31,178 nt of DNA from assembly GCA_937969125.1 (NCBI GenBank), contig CALBVA010000148.1, positions 1-31,178 of the forward strand. Direction: 5' to 3'. The translations under genes and the position numbers were made by a program. A model generated the notes under the pieces. It did not search any database. It was not told where the DNA came from and was given only the letters and a program-made list of their open reading frames with translations. Origin of the DNA: an uncultured Verrucomicrobiales bacterium (GTDB lineage: Bacteria; Verrucomicrobiota; Verrucomicrobiia; Verrucomicrobiales; Akkermansiaceae). Below are positions 8,417-15,815 of the stretch, in pieces (the first letter of the stretch is position 1; every line of letters starts with the position of its first letter).

Positions 8417-9160
8417 TCACCCACTAGTTCCGGCCCATGCTGGGCTCACTTCGCTGTGCCACTCGTGAATAAGATCCCGCATCAGGAGACCATGGTCAAA
8501 GGCGATTGAACTCGGAGAAAAAAGTTCGTGATCCTCAAAGTAGGCGGACGAAATCTCCTCAACCCGAAGAGGCGAAACCTCCCACTTCGCAACCTTCAGC
8601 GTCAGCCCATCCAGCACCGGCGAATCCGGTCGGGCGGAGTATCCGAGACATCCCTTTTCGAAAAACTGCGAAGCTTCCTCCAGCGACGAAAAAACCGAGT
8701 CATCTGGAAATTGATCGCTCTGCACCGCCCGGACCTTGAGGATTGCCGGCTCCGCCCCTTTTTCGCGAACCTCGATTTCAATTCTCCCCTCCTCCTCGCG
8801 AGTCGTGAAATCGGCGTAGTGATTCACCCCGCCGAAGAGCTTTGCTCCAACCTTGTGATTCAGCAGAGAGTCGGTATCGCGACGAGGCACGAAAACCCCT
8901 TCTCTGGTCACTCCATCTTGATCTTCCCACTCCACCGAAATGCGGGAGGCCGCATTTTCACTGGCCATCCCGAGAAGCGACGGGAGACCTTTCGGGCGAA
9001 TCTTCTCCAGCCGGATCAGGCACACCCCGGCAATCGCAAAACCGCCCACCAGTTTCGGGCGGAAGGGCGTGGGCAGCAGGCGCTCTGCAACGTCCGGATC
9101 GACCCGGTAGTTCAGCAGGAGGCGTCGCTTGATGACGCCCTCAATGGCGGGTAGTTTCAC
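8417..9160 (-). CDS. DUF2071-like protein (acetoacetate decarboxylase-like fold)
   Basis: 247 residues, soluble, no signal peptide. The N-terminal pattern RRLLLNYRVDPDVAERLLP followed by FAIAGVCLIRLEKIRPKGLP matches the YqjF/DUF2071 group, whose fold is related to acetoacetate decarboxylase (family knowledge). No catalytic function is established for the group. It starts 23 bp after the stop of the aldehyde dehydrogenase and is very likely the last gene of the deoC run, so a role connected with acetaldehyde or deoxyribose breakdown is possible but unproven. Confidence 0.65.
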   Translation of the reverse strand: MKLPAIEGVIKRRLLLNYRVDPDVAERLLPTPFRPKLVGGFAIAGVCLIRLEKIRPKGLPSLLGMASENAASRISVEWEDQDGVTREGVFVPRRDTDSLLNHKVGAKLFGGVNHYADFTTREEEGRIEIEVREKGAEPAILKVRAVQSDQFPDDSVFSSLEEASQFFEKGCLGYSARPDSPVLDGLTLKVAKWEVSPLRVEEISSAYFEDHELFSPSSIAFDHGLLMRDLIHEWHSEVSPAWAGTSG

Positions 9161-9183
9161 AAACGATTCAAAAGGTCCGGGAT

Positions 9184-10626
9184 TCAGGCCAAATAGGCAG
9201 CGAGACCATGCAGACCGCCTTCACGACCAATACCGCTTTCTTTGTAGCCGCCGAAGGGACTGGTGGGATCAAATTTGTTGAAGGTATTCGCCCAGACCAC
9301 TCCGGCCTTTAAACCGGTGGTCATTTTAAAGATCTTCGATCCCTTATCAGTCCACACTCCACCACTGAGCCCATAGGGAGTATTGTTCGCCTTATCGAGA
9401 GCCTCCTGCGGCGTGCGGAAAGTCTGGATGGCGAGTACGGGTCCGAAGATTTCCTCCTGCACAATCCGGTGACTCTGCGCGCACCCGGTGAAGAGGGTCG
9501 GCTTAAACCAATTTCCCTTTCGAGGAAGTCCACCATCCGGTTGCCAGATCTCCGCGCCCTCTTCCTTCCCAGCGGCCACGAGTGCTTTAATACGAGACAA
9601 TTGCTCCCGTGAATTAATGGCGCCGATGTCGGTATTTTTATCGAGCGGGTCGCCCACCTTCAGCGTGCCGATGCGCTTCTGCAACTTGCGGATCACGGGC
9701 GTGGCAATGCTTTCCTGAACGAAAAGACGTGAACCGGCACAGCAGACGTGGCCCTGATTAAAGAAAATTCCGTTAATGATTCCCTCCACCGCTTCGTTAA
9801 TCGCAGCGTCCTCGAAAATGATATTGGCGGCCTTCCCTCCGAGTTCGAGGGTGAAGCGTTTTCCGCTTCCGGCGAGGCTGCGCTGAATCGCCTTGCCGAC
9901 CCCGGTCGAGCCGGTGAAGGCGACCTTATCGACATCGGGATGATTGACGAGAAGCTCGCCGGTCTCGCCCGCCCCCGTGACGATGTTCACCACCCCGGCA
10001 GGGAGTCCCGCGTCCTGGAAAAGCTCCGCCAGCTTCAGCGCCGTGAGCGGAGTCGTCTCAGCCGGTTTTAAAACCACGGTGTTTCCGCAGGCGAGAGCGG
10101 GAGCGATCTTCCATGCCGCCATCAGGAGGGGAAAATTCCAGGGGATGACCTGTCCCACCACGCCGAGGGGCTGCGGGGTCTTGCCGGGGAAAGCATATTC
10201 CAGCTTATCCGCCCAGCCTGCGTGGTAGAAAAAGTGGGCGGCAGCGAGCGGAACATCGATATCCCGACTTTCACGAATGGGCTTTCCTCCGTCCATCGTC
10301 TCAGTCACTGCAAACTCACGGGCACGTTCCTGAAGGAGTCGAGCGATGCGGAAAAGATACTTCCCGCGCTCGGCACCGGAGAGCTTCGACCAGACTTCGT
10401 CGTATGCCTTGCGGGCAGCCTTGATGGCCTGATTGACCTCCTTCTTTCCGGCCAAGCCAACCTCGGAAATCACCTCGTTGGTGGCGGGATTGGTAGTCTG
10501 AAAATACGAGGAGGCCTTAACCCACTTTCCGCCGATGAAGAGATCGTAGCGATCCTTGATGGAAAAATGATCAGCCCCTTCTGGAGCGGGAGCGTAGCTG
10601 CCAGTGATGAAATCGTGTGCGGACAT
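9184..10626 (-). CDS. NAD(P)-dependent aldehyde dehydrogenase
   Basis: 480 residues, full length for the ALDH superfamily. Motifs in order: IPWNFPLLMA with Asn164, KPAETTPLTAL for cofactor binding, FTGSTGVGK, LELGGK with general base Glu261, FFNQGHVCCAGSR with catalytic Cys295, and EEIFGPVLA near the C-terminus. It would oxidise an aldehyde to the acid. It follows deoC by 11 bp on the same strand, so acetaldehyde released by the aldolase is the most natural substrate (inference). The C-terminal end (KESGIGREGGLHGLAAYLA) is typical of the family. Confidence 0.93.
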   Translation of the reverse strand: MSAHDFITGSYAPAPEGADHFSIKDRYDLFIGGKWVKASSYFQTTNPATNEVISEVGLAGKKEVNQAIKAARKAYDEVWSKLSGAERGKYLFRIARLLQERAREFAVTETMDGGKPIRESRDIDVPLAAAHFFYHAGWADKLEYAFPGKTPQPLGVVGQVIPWNFPLLMAAWKIAPALACGNTVVLKPAETTPLTALKLAELFQDAGLPAGVVNIVTGAGETGELLVNHPDVDKVAFTGSTGVGKAIQRSLAGSGKRFTLELGGKAANIIFEDAAINEAVEGIINGIFFNQGHVCCAGSRLFVQESIATPVIRKLQKRIGTLKVGDPLDKNTDIGAINSREQLSRIKALVAAGKEEGAEIWQPDGGLPRKGNWFKPTLFTGCAQSHRIVQEEIFGPVLAIQTFRTPQEALDKANNTPYGLSGGVWTDKGSKIFKMTTGLKAGVVWANTFNKFDPTSPFGGYKESGIGREGGLHGLAAYLA

Positions 10627-10637
10627 GGGAAAAAATA

Positions 10638-11570
10638 TCAGTCTTTCGTGAAGTAATCGCCGCTCTGGTAGCGACCGGTCTCCTGCTTGCGAATTTGCAT
10701 GAGGAGGTCATTGGTGAGAGAGCTGGCCCCGAAGCGGAACCACTCATTAGTGAGCCATTTCGGACCAAGAACTTCCTTCACCATGACGAGATATTGCAGG
10801 GCGAGTTTGGCATTACTGATACCACCAGCCGGCTTCATCCCGACCATTCGGCCGGTCGCCTCGTAAAAATCTTCGATGGCCGGAAGCATGACCAGGGTAA
10901 CTGGCAGAGTGGCGGCAATGGGAACCTTCCCGGTAGAAGTTTTGATAAAATCAGCACCGGCGGCCATCGCAATATCGGAGGCGAAACGAACGTTATCGTA
11001 GGTCGTGAGTTCGCCGGTTTCCAGGATCACCTTCAGATGGGCCTTCCCGCAGGCTTCCTTACAGGAGGCTATCTCATCATAGATGGCACGATACTCACCT
11101 TGGAGAAATTGGCCGCGGGAGATGACCATATCGATCTCATCAGCCCCCTCGCCCACAGCATAGCGGACTTCGGCGAGGCGCTCCTTCAGCCGCATCTGCC
11201 CGGAGGGAAATTGAGTGGCCACGGCAGCCACTTTCACTACGGATCCCGCAACCGATCTCGCGGCAGTCTTGACCATGCGCGGATAAACGCAGACGGCAGC
11301 AGCCGGTCCCACCGAAGGATCTCCGGGGAGTGGATTCAGGGCTTTTTGACACATCTGGCTAACCTTCCCCACCGTATCCGCGCCTTCGAGCGTGGTGACA
11401 TCCAGCATGGAAACGGCGAGCTTCAGCGCGGACATCTTTGTCTCCTTCTTGATGCTGCGTGTGCAGAATCGAGCAGCCCGTTCCTCGACCCCGACCTGAT
11501 CGATCAGCGGAGAATCGCGACGGGTCGGACAAGACAGAAGGTCAACTTTCACATGGGAAAGTTGAGGCAT
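10638..11570 (-). CDS. deoC: Deoxyribose-phosphate aldolase, long form
   Basis: 310 residues. It splits 2-deoxyribose 5-phosphate into glyceraldehyde 3-phosphate and acetaldehyde. The Schiff-base lysine is Lys210 in GADFIKTSTGK; Lys180 in LKVILETGEL and Asp147 in ADEIDMVI complete the active site, and Cys94 lies in AAVCVYP. It is longer than the roughly 220-260 residue E. coli type because of an N-terminal extension (RAARFCTRSIKKETK before the core) of the kind seen in the animal-like DERA group. The first codons contain a perfect hairpin (see that entry), so a GTG at codon 7 or later is a possible alternative start. It leads the aldehyde dehydrogenase and DUF2071-like genes and lies 75 bp after the Kef-type antiporter. 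Confidence 0.93.
   Translation of the reverse strand: MPQLSHVKVDLLSCPTRRDSPLIDQVGVEERAARFCTRSIKKETKMSALKLAVSMLDVTTLEGADTVGKVSQMCQKALNPLPGDPSVGPAAAVCVYPRMVKTAARSVAGSVVKVAAVATQFPSGQMRLKERLAEVRYAVGEGADEIDMVISRGQFLQGEYRAIYDEIASCKEACGKAHLKVILETGELTTYDNVRFASDIAMAAGADFIKTSTGKVPIAATLPVTLVMLPAIEDFYEATGRMVGMKPAGGISNAKLALQYLVMVKEVLGPKWLTNEWFRFGASSLTNDLLMQIRKQETGRYQSGDYFTKD
11542..11565 (-). promoter_or_regulatory. Perfect 9-bp inverted repeat at the 5' end of deoC
   Basis: TCAACTTTC (11542-11550) and GAAAGTTGA (11557-11565) pair perfectly around a 6-nt loop, starting 5 nt after the deoC ATG. It could be a translation-controlling hairpin, an operator for a dimeric repressor (with the true start further in), or chance. 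Confidence 0.4.
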
Positions 11571-11645
11571 GGGGTGATGCGAGGCAAGGCGGTTCTCGCA
11601 AGGCTAAGAAAGGCCGCATTGCGACAGGTAGACAGCCGGGGTCAT

Positions 11646-13319
11646 CTATTCGCTCACCGCATAGCAGCCCAGAACTGCCGTGACCATGGCTGCTCCGCTG
11701 GTTGCTTCATCGTGGAAGATGTGATGGACGCCTTCTTTGTGGAGCAATTCCACCCCGGTGGAGAACTTCGCACGGGCGTAGGTGACGATGCCTTTATTCA
11801 GGCTGCGGGCTACGCGGATCCCCTGAATGGCGAGTTGGGGTTCCGGGAAAGTGAAGGCGATAGCGCGGGCGTCCTCGATCTTCGCGAGGCGCATCGTCTC
11901 GGTGTTGGTAGCGTCAGCGAAGAGGACACGAATTCCCCGTTTGTGGAGATCCCGGACGGTGTCGGCATTCATTTCAATGACGACCACCGGGACGGAAAGG
12001 CGGTCCATCGCTTCGTGGAGAGCCCGTCCCACGGGACCGTATCCGCAGATTACAACATGATCTCGCAAAGCATCGATTTGCGATCCGATTTTCAGTTCAT
12101 TTCGGCAGTCCCTCTTACTGAAGAAGGACCACTTTTCCATCTTAGTAGCAACGGGGCCGGCGGCACGCATGAGAGAGGGAACAAGAGCCATCGAGACCGC
12201 GGTGCAGGCGAGGAGAATTTGTTCGACCTCAGGTGCAATGCCTCCCAAATCAGTAGCTCGACCGAGGAGAACGAGGGAAAACTCCCCGCTGCTGGATAGT
12301 GCAGCTCCTGCCAACAAGGCCTGACGGAGCCGAAGCCCCATCCGATGAGCAATGATAGTCACGATAGTTCCTTTGATCGCAATAATGACCACCACCCCCG
12401 CACTAATAATCAGCCAGGAATCGAGGACCTTTTGCACATCAATCAAGAGCCCGACCGAAACAAAAAAGACGGTGAGGAAAAGATCTTTAAAAGGAAGAAC
12501 GTCGGCGAGGACCTTGTGAGAATAGATGGACTCACTCACCACCAGACCTCCAGCGAAAGCTCCGAGGGCCAGACTGAGGCCGAACCAATTCGCCCCCCAT
12601 GCGATGACAGCGCAGAGCCCTACCACAGTCACGGTGAAGAGTTCGCGACTCCGCGAATTTGCCACCGCGTGAAGCAGGTGCGGAATGACATAGACGCTCA
12701 ACGCCCAGCAAAGTCCAAGAAAGAGAGCTCCTTTTCCGAGAGCTAAAAAGATAGAGCCCGCTCCTCCAGAATTCTCTCCCACCAGTGAGGGCAGAAGGAC
12801 CATGAAAACAATCACCGCGAGATCCTGGAAAATTGCCACCCCGAGCGAGAGTCGAGCTCCCGGCGAATCCGGCTGCCCCATATCCTGAAATGACTTAATA
12901 CTGACAGCGGTCGATGAAAGGGCGATGGCAAAGCCCACCACGAGCAAGCCCGCTCCGGTGAGCCCAAAGCCCCAGCCAATGAGCATCCCGACTCCAGTGC
13001 TGAGGGCCATCTGTAGTCCACCACCACCCAGCACGATCTTGCGCAGGTGAATGAGTTCCCGGATCGAGAACTCGATCCCCAGGGTGAACATGAGGAGCAC
13101 CACTCCGAGTTCGGAGAGGATGCGGATCGCTTCGTCAGGAGAGTCACCGAGCATATTGGTAGCCCCGGTATTCGCGAGAATGACTCCGCAGATGAAGTAA
13201 CCCACCAGCAGTGATTGTCGTGCCCGGACGAGCAAGAGGGACATGAGAACCACGCTTCCCAGCACCATTCCGAGAAGGGCGACCACGGGAGCGACGGCAT
13301 CACCTGCAGCGAGAATCAT
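11646..13319 (-). CDS. Kef-type (CPA2) cation:proton antiporter with RCK/TrkA-N domain
   Basis: 557 residues. The first 390 or so hold about a dozen hydrophobic segments of the Na_H_Exchanger type, including ELGVVLLMFTLGIEF and the LGVAIFQDLAV segment (Asp166 in the Q-D pair conserved in Kef proteins). A cytoplasmic RCK_N (TrkA-N) Rossmann domain follows from about 418: HVVICGYGPVGRAL with GxGxxG at 426-431 and acidic Glu449 after VVVI, the nucleotide-binding pattern. The protein ends after this domain, with no RCK_C. It likely exchanges K+ for H+ under control of bound nucleotide. Its start faces the thioredoxin-like gene across about 107 bp. It precedes deoC by 75 bp on the same strand, and co-transcription is uncertain. 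Confidence 0.9.
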   Translation of the reverse strand: MILAAGDAVAPVVALLGMVLGSVVLMSLLLVRARQSLLVGYFICGVILANTGATNMLGDSPDEAIRILSELGVVLLMFTLGIEFSIRELIHLRKIVLGGGGLQMALSTGVGMLIGWGFGLTGAGLLVVGFAIALSSTAVSIKSFQDMGQPDSPGARLSLGVAIFQDLAVIVFMVLLPSLVGENSGGAGSIFLALGKGALFLGLCWALSVYVIPHLLHAVANSRSRELFTVTVVGLCAVIAWGANWFGLSLALGAFAGGLVVSESIYSHKVLADVLPFKDLFLTVFFVSVGLLIDVQKVLDSWLIISAGVVVIIAIKGTIVTIIAHRMGLRLRQALLAGAALSSSGEFSLVLLGRATDLGGIAPEVEQILLACTAVSMALVPSLMRAAGPVATKMEKWSFFSKRDCRNELKIGSQIDALRDHVVICGYGPVGRALHEAMDRLSVPVVVIEMNADTVRDLHKRGIRVLFADATNTETMRLAKIEDARAIAFTFPEPQLAIQGIRVARSLNKGIVTYARAKFSTGVELLHKEGVHHIFHDEATSGAAMVTAVLGCYAVSE

Positions 13320-13426
13320 GCGCTGAATCTACCGAAGAGCAGAACAATGAAAACCCTCTTTCCCTTCAATGGAGCCATTCGATCCTGAACTTGATCTCGA
13401 CCGACCTGCTCTTATCGTTCTCCAAG

Positions 13427-14107
13427 ATGAAACGCTTCCTGATCCTGCTCCTTGCCATGACCTCCTATGCCGGTGCCTTTGCCATTCCAAAGGAGTCCCA
13501 CAATCTGGCGCAGCTCGAAGAAGCGCAAAAGAAAGCAGCCAAGGCTGGGCAACCCATCGCCTTCGTTATCGCAAAAAAAACCATGACTGCCACTTGAGTG
13601 GATTGCCCGGGTGCCGTCAGTGTGTCGGCCAGCAAAGCAGTCCTGAAGTTCGCAAAGAGCGTCACCGTGGACACCTCCGAGACCGTAGCTCTCCCGGCTC
13701 TGGTGAAGAAAGCCTACCGGACGGGTGGAGCCTCCATTCCCATCGTGATTCTCGTCGATCCCGGTATGAAGAAGATCTACGGCACCTTTAACCACCCGAA
13801 GATGAAGACCCAGAAGTACGGGGAAATCTTTAAGCAAGCACGCGAAGACATCCGGAAAGCGAAGAAGGGGGGAACCTTCGATCTCGGTGAGAATGCTCCC
13901 GTCATCGTAAAAGTCGAAGACAGCGTCATGAGCGAATGGCAAAGCTCCAAGGGTTCGGTGATCAAGGCCAAGCTCGTGGGCGTGGAGGATGATAAGATCT
14001 ACCTCTTCGAGACCGCTAACGGAAAAACGATCCGTGCGACCGCTGCACAGCTCAACGCTGACAGCGTCAAGAAAGCCCGCAAAGCCGCCGGGCTGGAAGA
14101 GAAATAA
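13427..14107 (+). CDS. Secreted thioredoxin-like/SHD1 protein with in-frame TGA (candidate selenoprotein, or pseudogene)
   Basis: From ATG 13427 a signal peptide (MKRFLILLLAMTSYAGAFA) leads into LEEAQKKAAKAGQPIAFVI, typical of a thioredoxin-like helix and strand. The frame meets TGA at 13595-13597 and then continues in the same frame, with no shift, for 170 codons. Read through, the site is T-U-V-D-C, so the TGA sits where the first cysteine of a CxxC redox motif would be. Downstream, SIPIVILVDPGMKKIYGTF resembles the cis-proline strand of thioredoxin folds, and the last 55 residues resemble an SHD1 domain (SVIKAKLVGVEDDKIYLFE). Total 226 residues with the TGA codon. Alternatives are a recent nonsense mutation, a sequencing error, or reinitiation at the GTG directly after the TGA (13598). 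An A8 run at 13573-13580 allows slippage, but that frame lacks the SHD1 part. No selA/selB/selC is in the window. Confidence 0.55.
13598..13643 (+). promoter_or_regulatory. Hairpin directly downstream of the in-frame TGA (SECIS-like candidate)
   Basis: GGATTGC (13600-13606) pairs with GCAGTCC (13637-13643), seven pairs including one G-U. An inner stem GCCG/CGGC (13613-13616, 13626-13629) closes loop TCAGTGTGT, which begins 19 nt after the TGA. Position and size resemble bacterial SECIS hairpins, but the loop does not begin with G and the inner stem is short. Confidence 0.35.
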
Positions 14108-14114
14108 TCCTCCC

Positions 14115-15791
14115 CTATTCCTGCACTCCGGCCTTCGCAATCACCTCGGACAAAACGACCGGCTTGTCTCCGGCGTCGATGTCATTGTCCGAGATCACGT
14201 GATCCTCCGGCACATTCTTATTGTGCTTGATGGGGTGATTCTCCCGCTTCGACTCCGGAAGGTAGCTCTGGATGCGCCGGATGACATTCCGCCGCGTGGT
14301 GGTGCCGGAGGAATGTTGGTCGAAGAAAATCCCGGAACTTCCGGAGCCTACGGCCCACTTTGATCTGGGAATATCATGGAGGTAATTTTCCTCAATGATC
14401 ATGCCCTGACACTGCCCGAGAGTATAGATCGCGGCTCCATCCGAGAGGAGCTGCATGACATGATGGACATGATTCCTACGGACGATATTTTCCCGATTGC
14501 GATTGGGGCGTGGATTCCAGCTCCAACCGAAGTGGATGCCGGAGTAGCCGAAACGGGCAATCTCATTGTGCTCAATAACTGTCTCCTGAGCCTGACTCAC
14601 GCGAATCCCAACAGCAGCAGGATGCACCTGTCCCCCATCAGTGATGGTGCAATTCCTCACCGTGTTTTTTAGGGGCGTTCCTCCATCAATCTCAACTCCG
14701 CCCGCTCCGAGGCGGTGAAATTGACAGCGATCAATAAGGACCTCCCGTGAGCCTTCACCCAGCCGAATGCCCCAAGCCCCGGTGTCACGGAAACGGCAAT
14801 TACTAAAGACAAGCGATTTTGAATTTTCGACCGTCACGGCAGCTCCGGTTTGGGGAGCACTCTGCGCCACACTGAGTCCCAGCGGTGGAGTGCGTGGCCA
14901 GCCTGGATGAAGGTCGTATTTCCCCAGTCGATACGAAGTGTGCGCAAAGGTCAGGCCGGTGAAGGTGAGGTTTTTGGCACCGTCGATCTCGAAGAGGGTC
15001 TCGAACCCGGGAATGACAAATTCGCCATCCAGCGGTTTTCGCCCGGTCTCCAAGAGTAGGAGAATATTGTCCTTCGATTCATCAAAATACCACTCACCCG
15101 GAAGATCCAATCCGGCGCGGACATTCTCCACGGCGAAGGGCGACCCACCTCCTTCATTGACGCCATAGTTCCAGTGGGCAAAAGGATAGCGGGCGGGAGT
15201 GTGGAGATGGAGATCGCGAGTCCGAGAGTCATAAAACTTCACGGGGTGCCAGGAACTCTCCCACGAGGCCAGGTGCTGAAGGATCGCCCCCTCGCCCGGG
15301 GCCGGAGTGCCTTCTGGGAGACGCAGGCCTGAGAATATGTCCTGCCTCGTCTTTCGCCAATCATTGACGAAGTCACGGGAAGCGGGACGATTGACATCGA
15401 AGTCGACTGCGGAGAGCGCGAAGCCCCGGAGGTAACCTTCATTTGGAATGCGGGAACGCTGCAGTCGGCCCTCTTTGACCGAATACATCTGATGAGGAAT
15501 ACGGCCGAGGGTAGGATTGGCAGCTTTCCAGAGTCCGGGGGTTTTACCCTCTGGCTTCCAGCCGCTGAGAGGAATGCCGCCACTGATAATGGCACCAGAA
15601 CCCTCGACCTTTAAATTCTTCGCCTTGATACGAATCGGAGCGGTGAGCCGGTAAGTTCCGGGGGTGAATTTTAAGACGGTGAGGCCGGGGCGGGAGAAGG
15701 CGGTGCGTAGGGAATCGCCCGGCTTCACCAAATGGGTCTCCGCACGGAGCGGAAGGAGCAGGGAAATGAAGAGCAGGATAAAACGGCTCAT
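14115..15791 (-). CDS. Secreted right-handed beta-helix protein (putative polysaccharide-active enzyme)
   Basis: 558 residues with a signal peptide (MSRFILLFISLLLPLRA). The N-terminus ETHLVKPGDSLRTAF and TVLKFTPGTYRL is the usual entry to a pectate-lyase-like beta-helix. From about 265 the repeats are clear: NLTFTGLTFAHT, SLVFSNCRFRDTG, VLIDRCQFHRLGAGG, NTVRNCTITDGG, TVIEHNEIARFGYSG, NIVRRNHVHHV and MIIEENYLHDI. Motifs such as YSGIHFGWSW and DGAAIYTLGQ recall beta-helix glycoside hydrolases (GH141 or GH110 type), but this is recognition only and the substrate is unknown. It is the last gene of a five-gene minus run, 24 bp after the antiporter, and ends 7 bp from the convergent thioredoxin-like gene. 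Confidence 0.8.
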   Translation of the reverse strand: MSRFILLFISLLLPLRAETHLVKPGDSLRTAFSRPGLTVLKFTPGTYRLTAPIRIKAKNLKVEGSGAIISGGIPLSGWKPEGKTPGLWKAANPTLGRIPHQMYSVKEGRLQRSRIPNEGYLRGFALSAVDFDVNRPASRDFVNDWRKTRQDIFSGLRLPEGTPAPGEGAILQHLASWESSWHPVKFYDSRTRDLHLHTPARYPFAHWNYGVNEGGGSPFAVENVRAGLDLPGEWYFDESKDNILLLLETGRKPLDGEFVIPGFETLFEIDGAKNLTFTGLTFAHTSYRLGKYDLHPGWPRTPPLGLSVAQSAPQTGAAVTVENSKSLVFSNCRFRDTGAWGIRLGEGSREVLIDRCQFHRLGAGGVEIDGGTPLKNTVRNCTITDGGQVHPAAVGIRVSQAQETVIEHNEIARFGYSGIHFGWSWNPRPNRNRENIVRRNHVHHVMQLLSDGAAIYTLGQCQGMIIEENYLHDIPRSKWAVGSGSSGIFFDQHSSGTTTRRNVIRRIQSYLPESKRENHPIKHNKNVPEDHVISDNDIDAGDKPVVLSEVIAKAGVQE

Positions 15792-15815
15792 AAAGAATGA
15801 GAAAGGCTGGAATCT

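Noticed and set aside
8528..9154. 208-codon plus frame over the DUF2071-like gene
   Set aside because: Opposite a recognisable family member; no start context or domain.
10617..12299. 560-codon plus-strand frame across deoC and the Kef-type antiporter
   Set aside because: Antisense to two well-supported genes; composition rich in His, Arg and Gly typical of a shadow frame, and no domain is visible.
13369..13791. Overlapping plus frame containing a GCRQC motif, reachable by slippage at the A8 run
   Set aside because: Only a short stretch looks like a redox motif; the rest is Arg/Ser-rich and it ends before the SHD1 region, whereas the original frame continues as good protein after the TGA.
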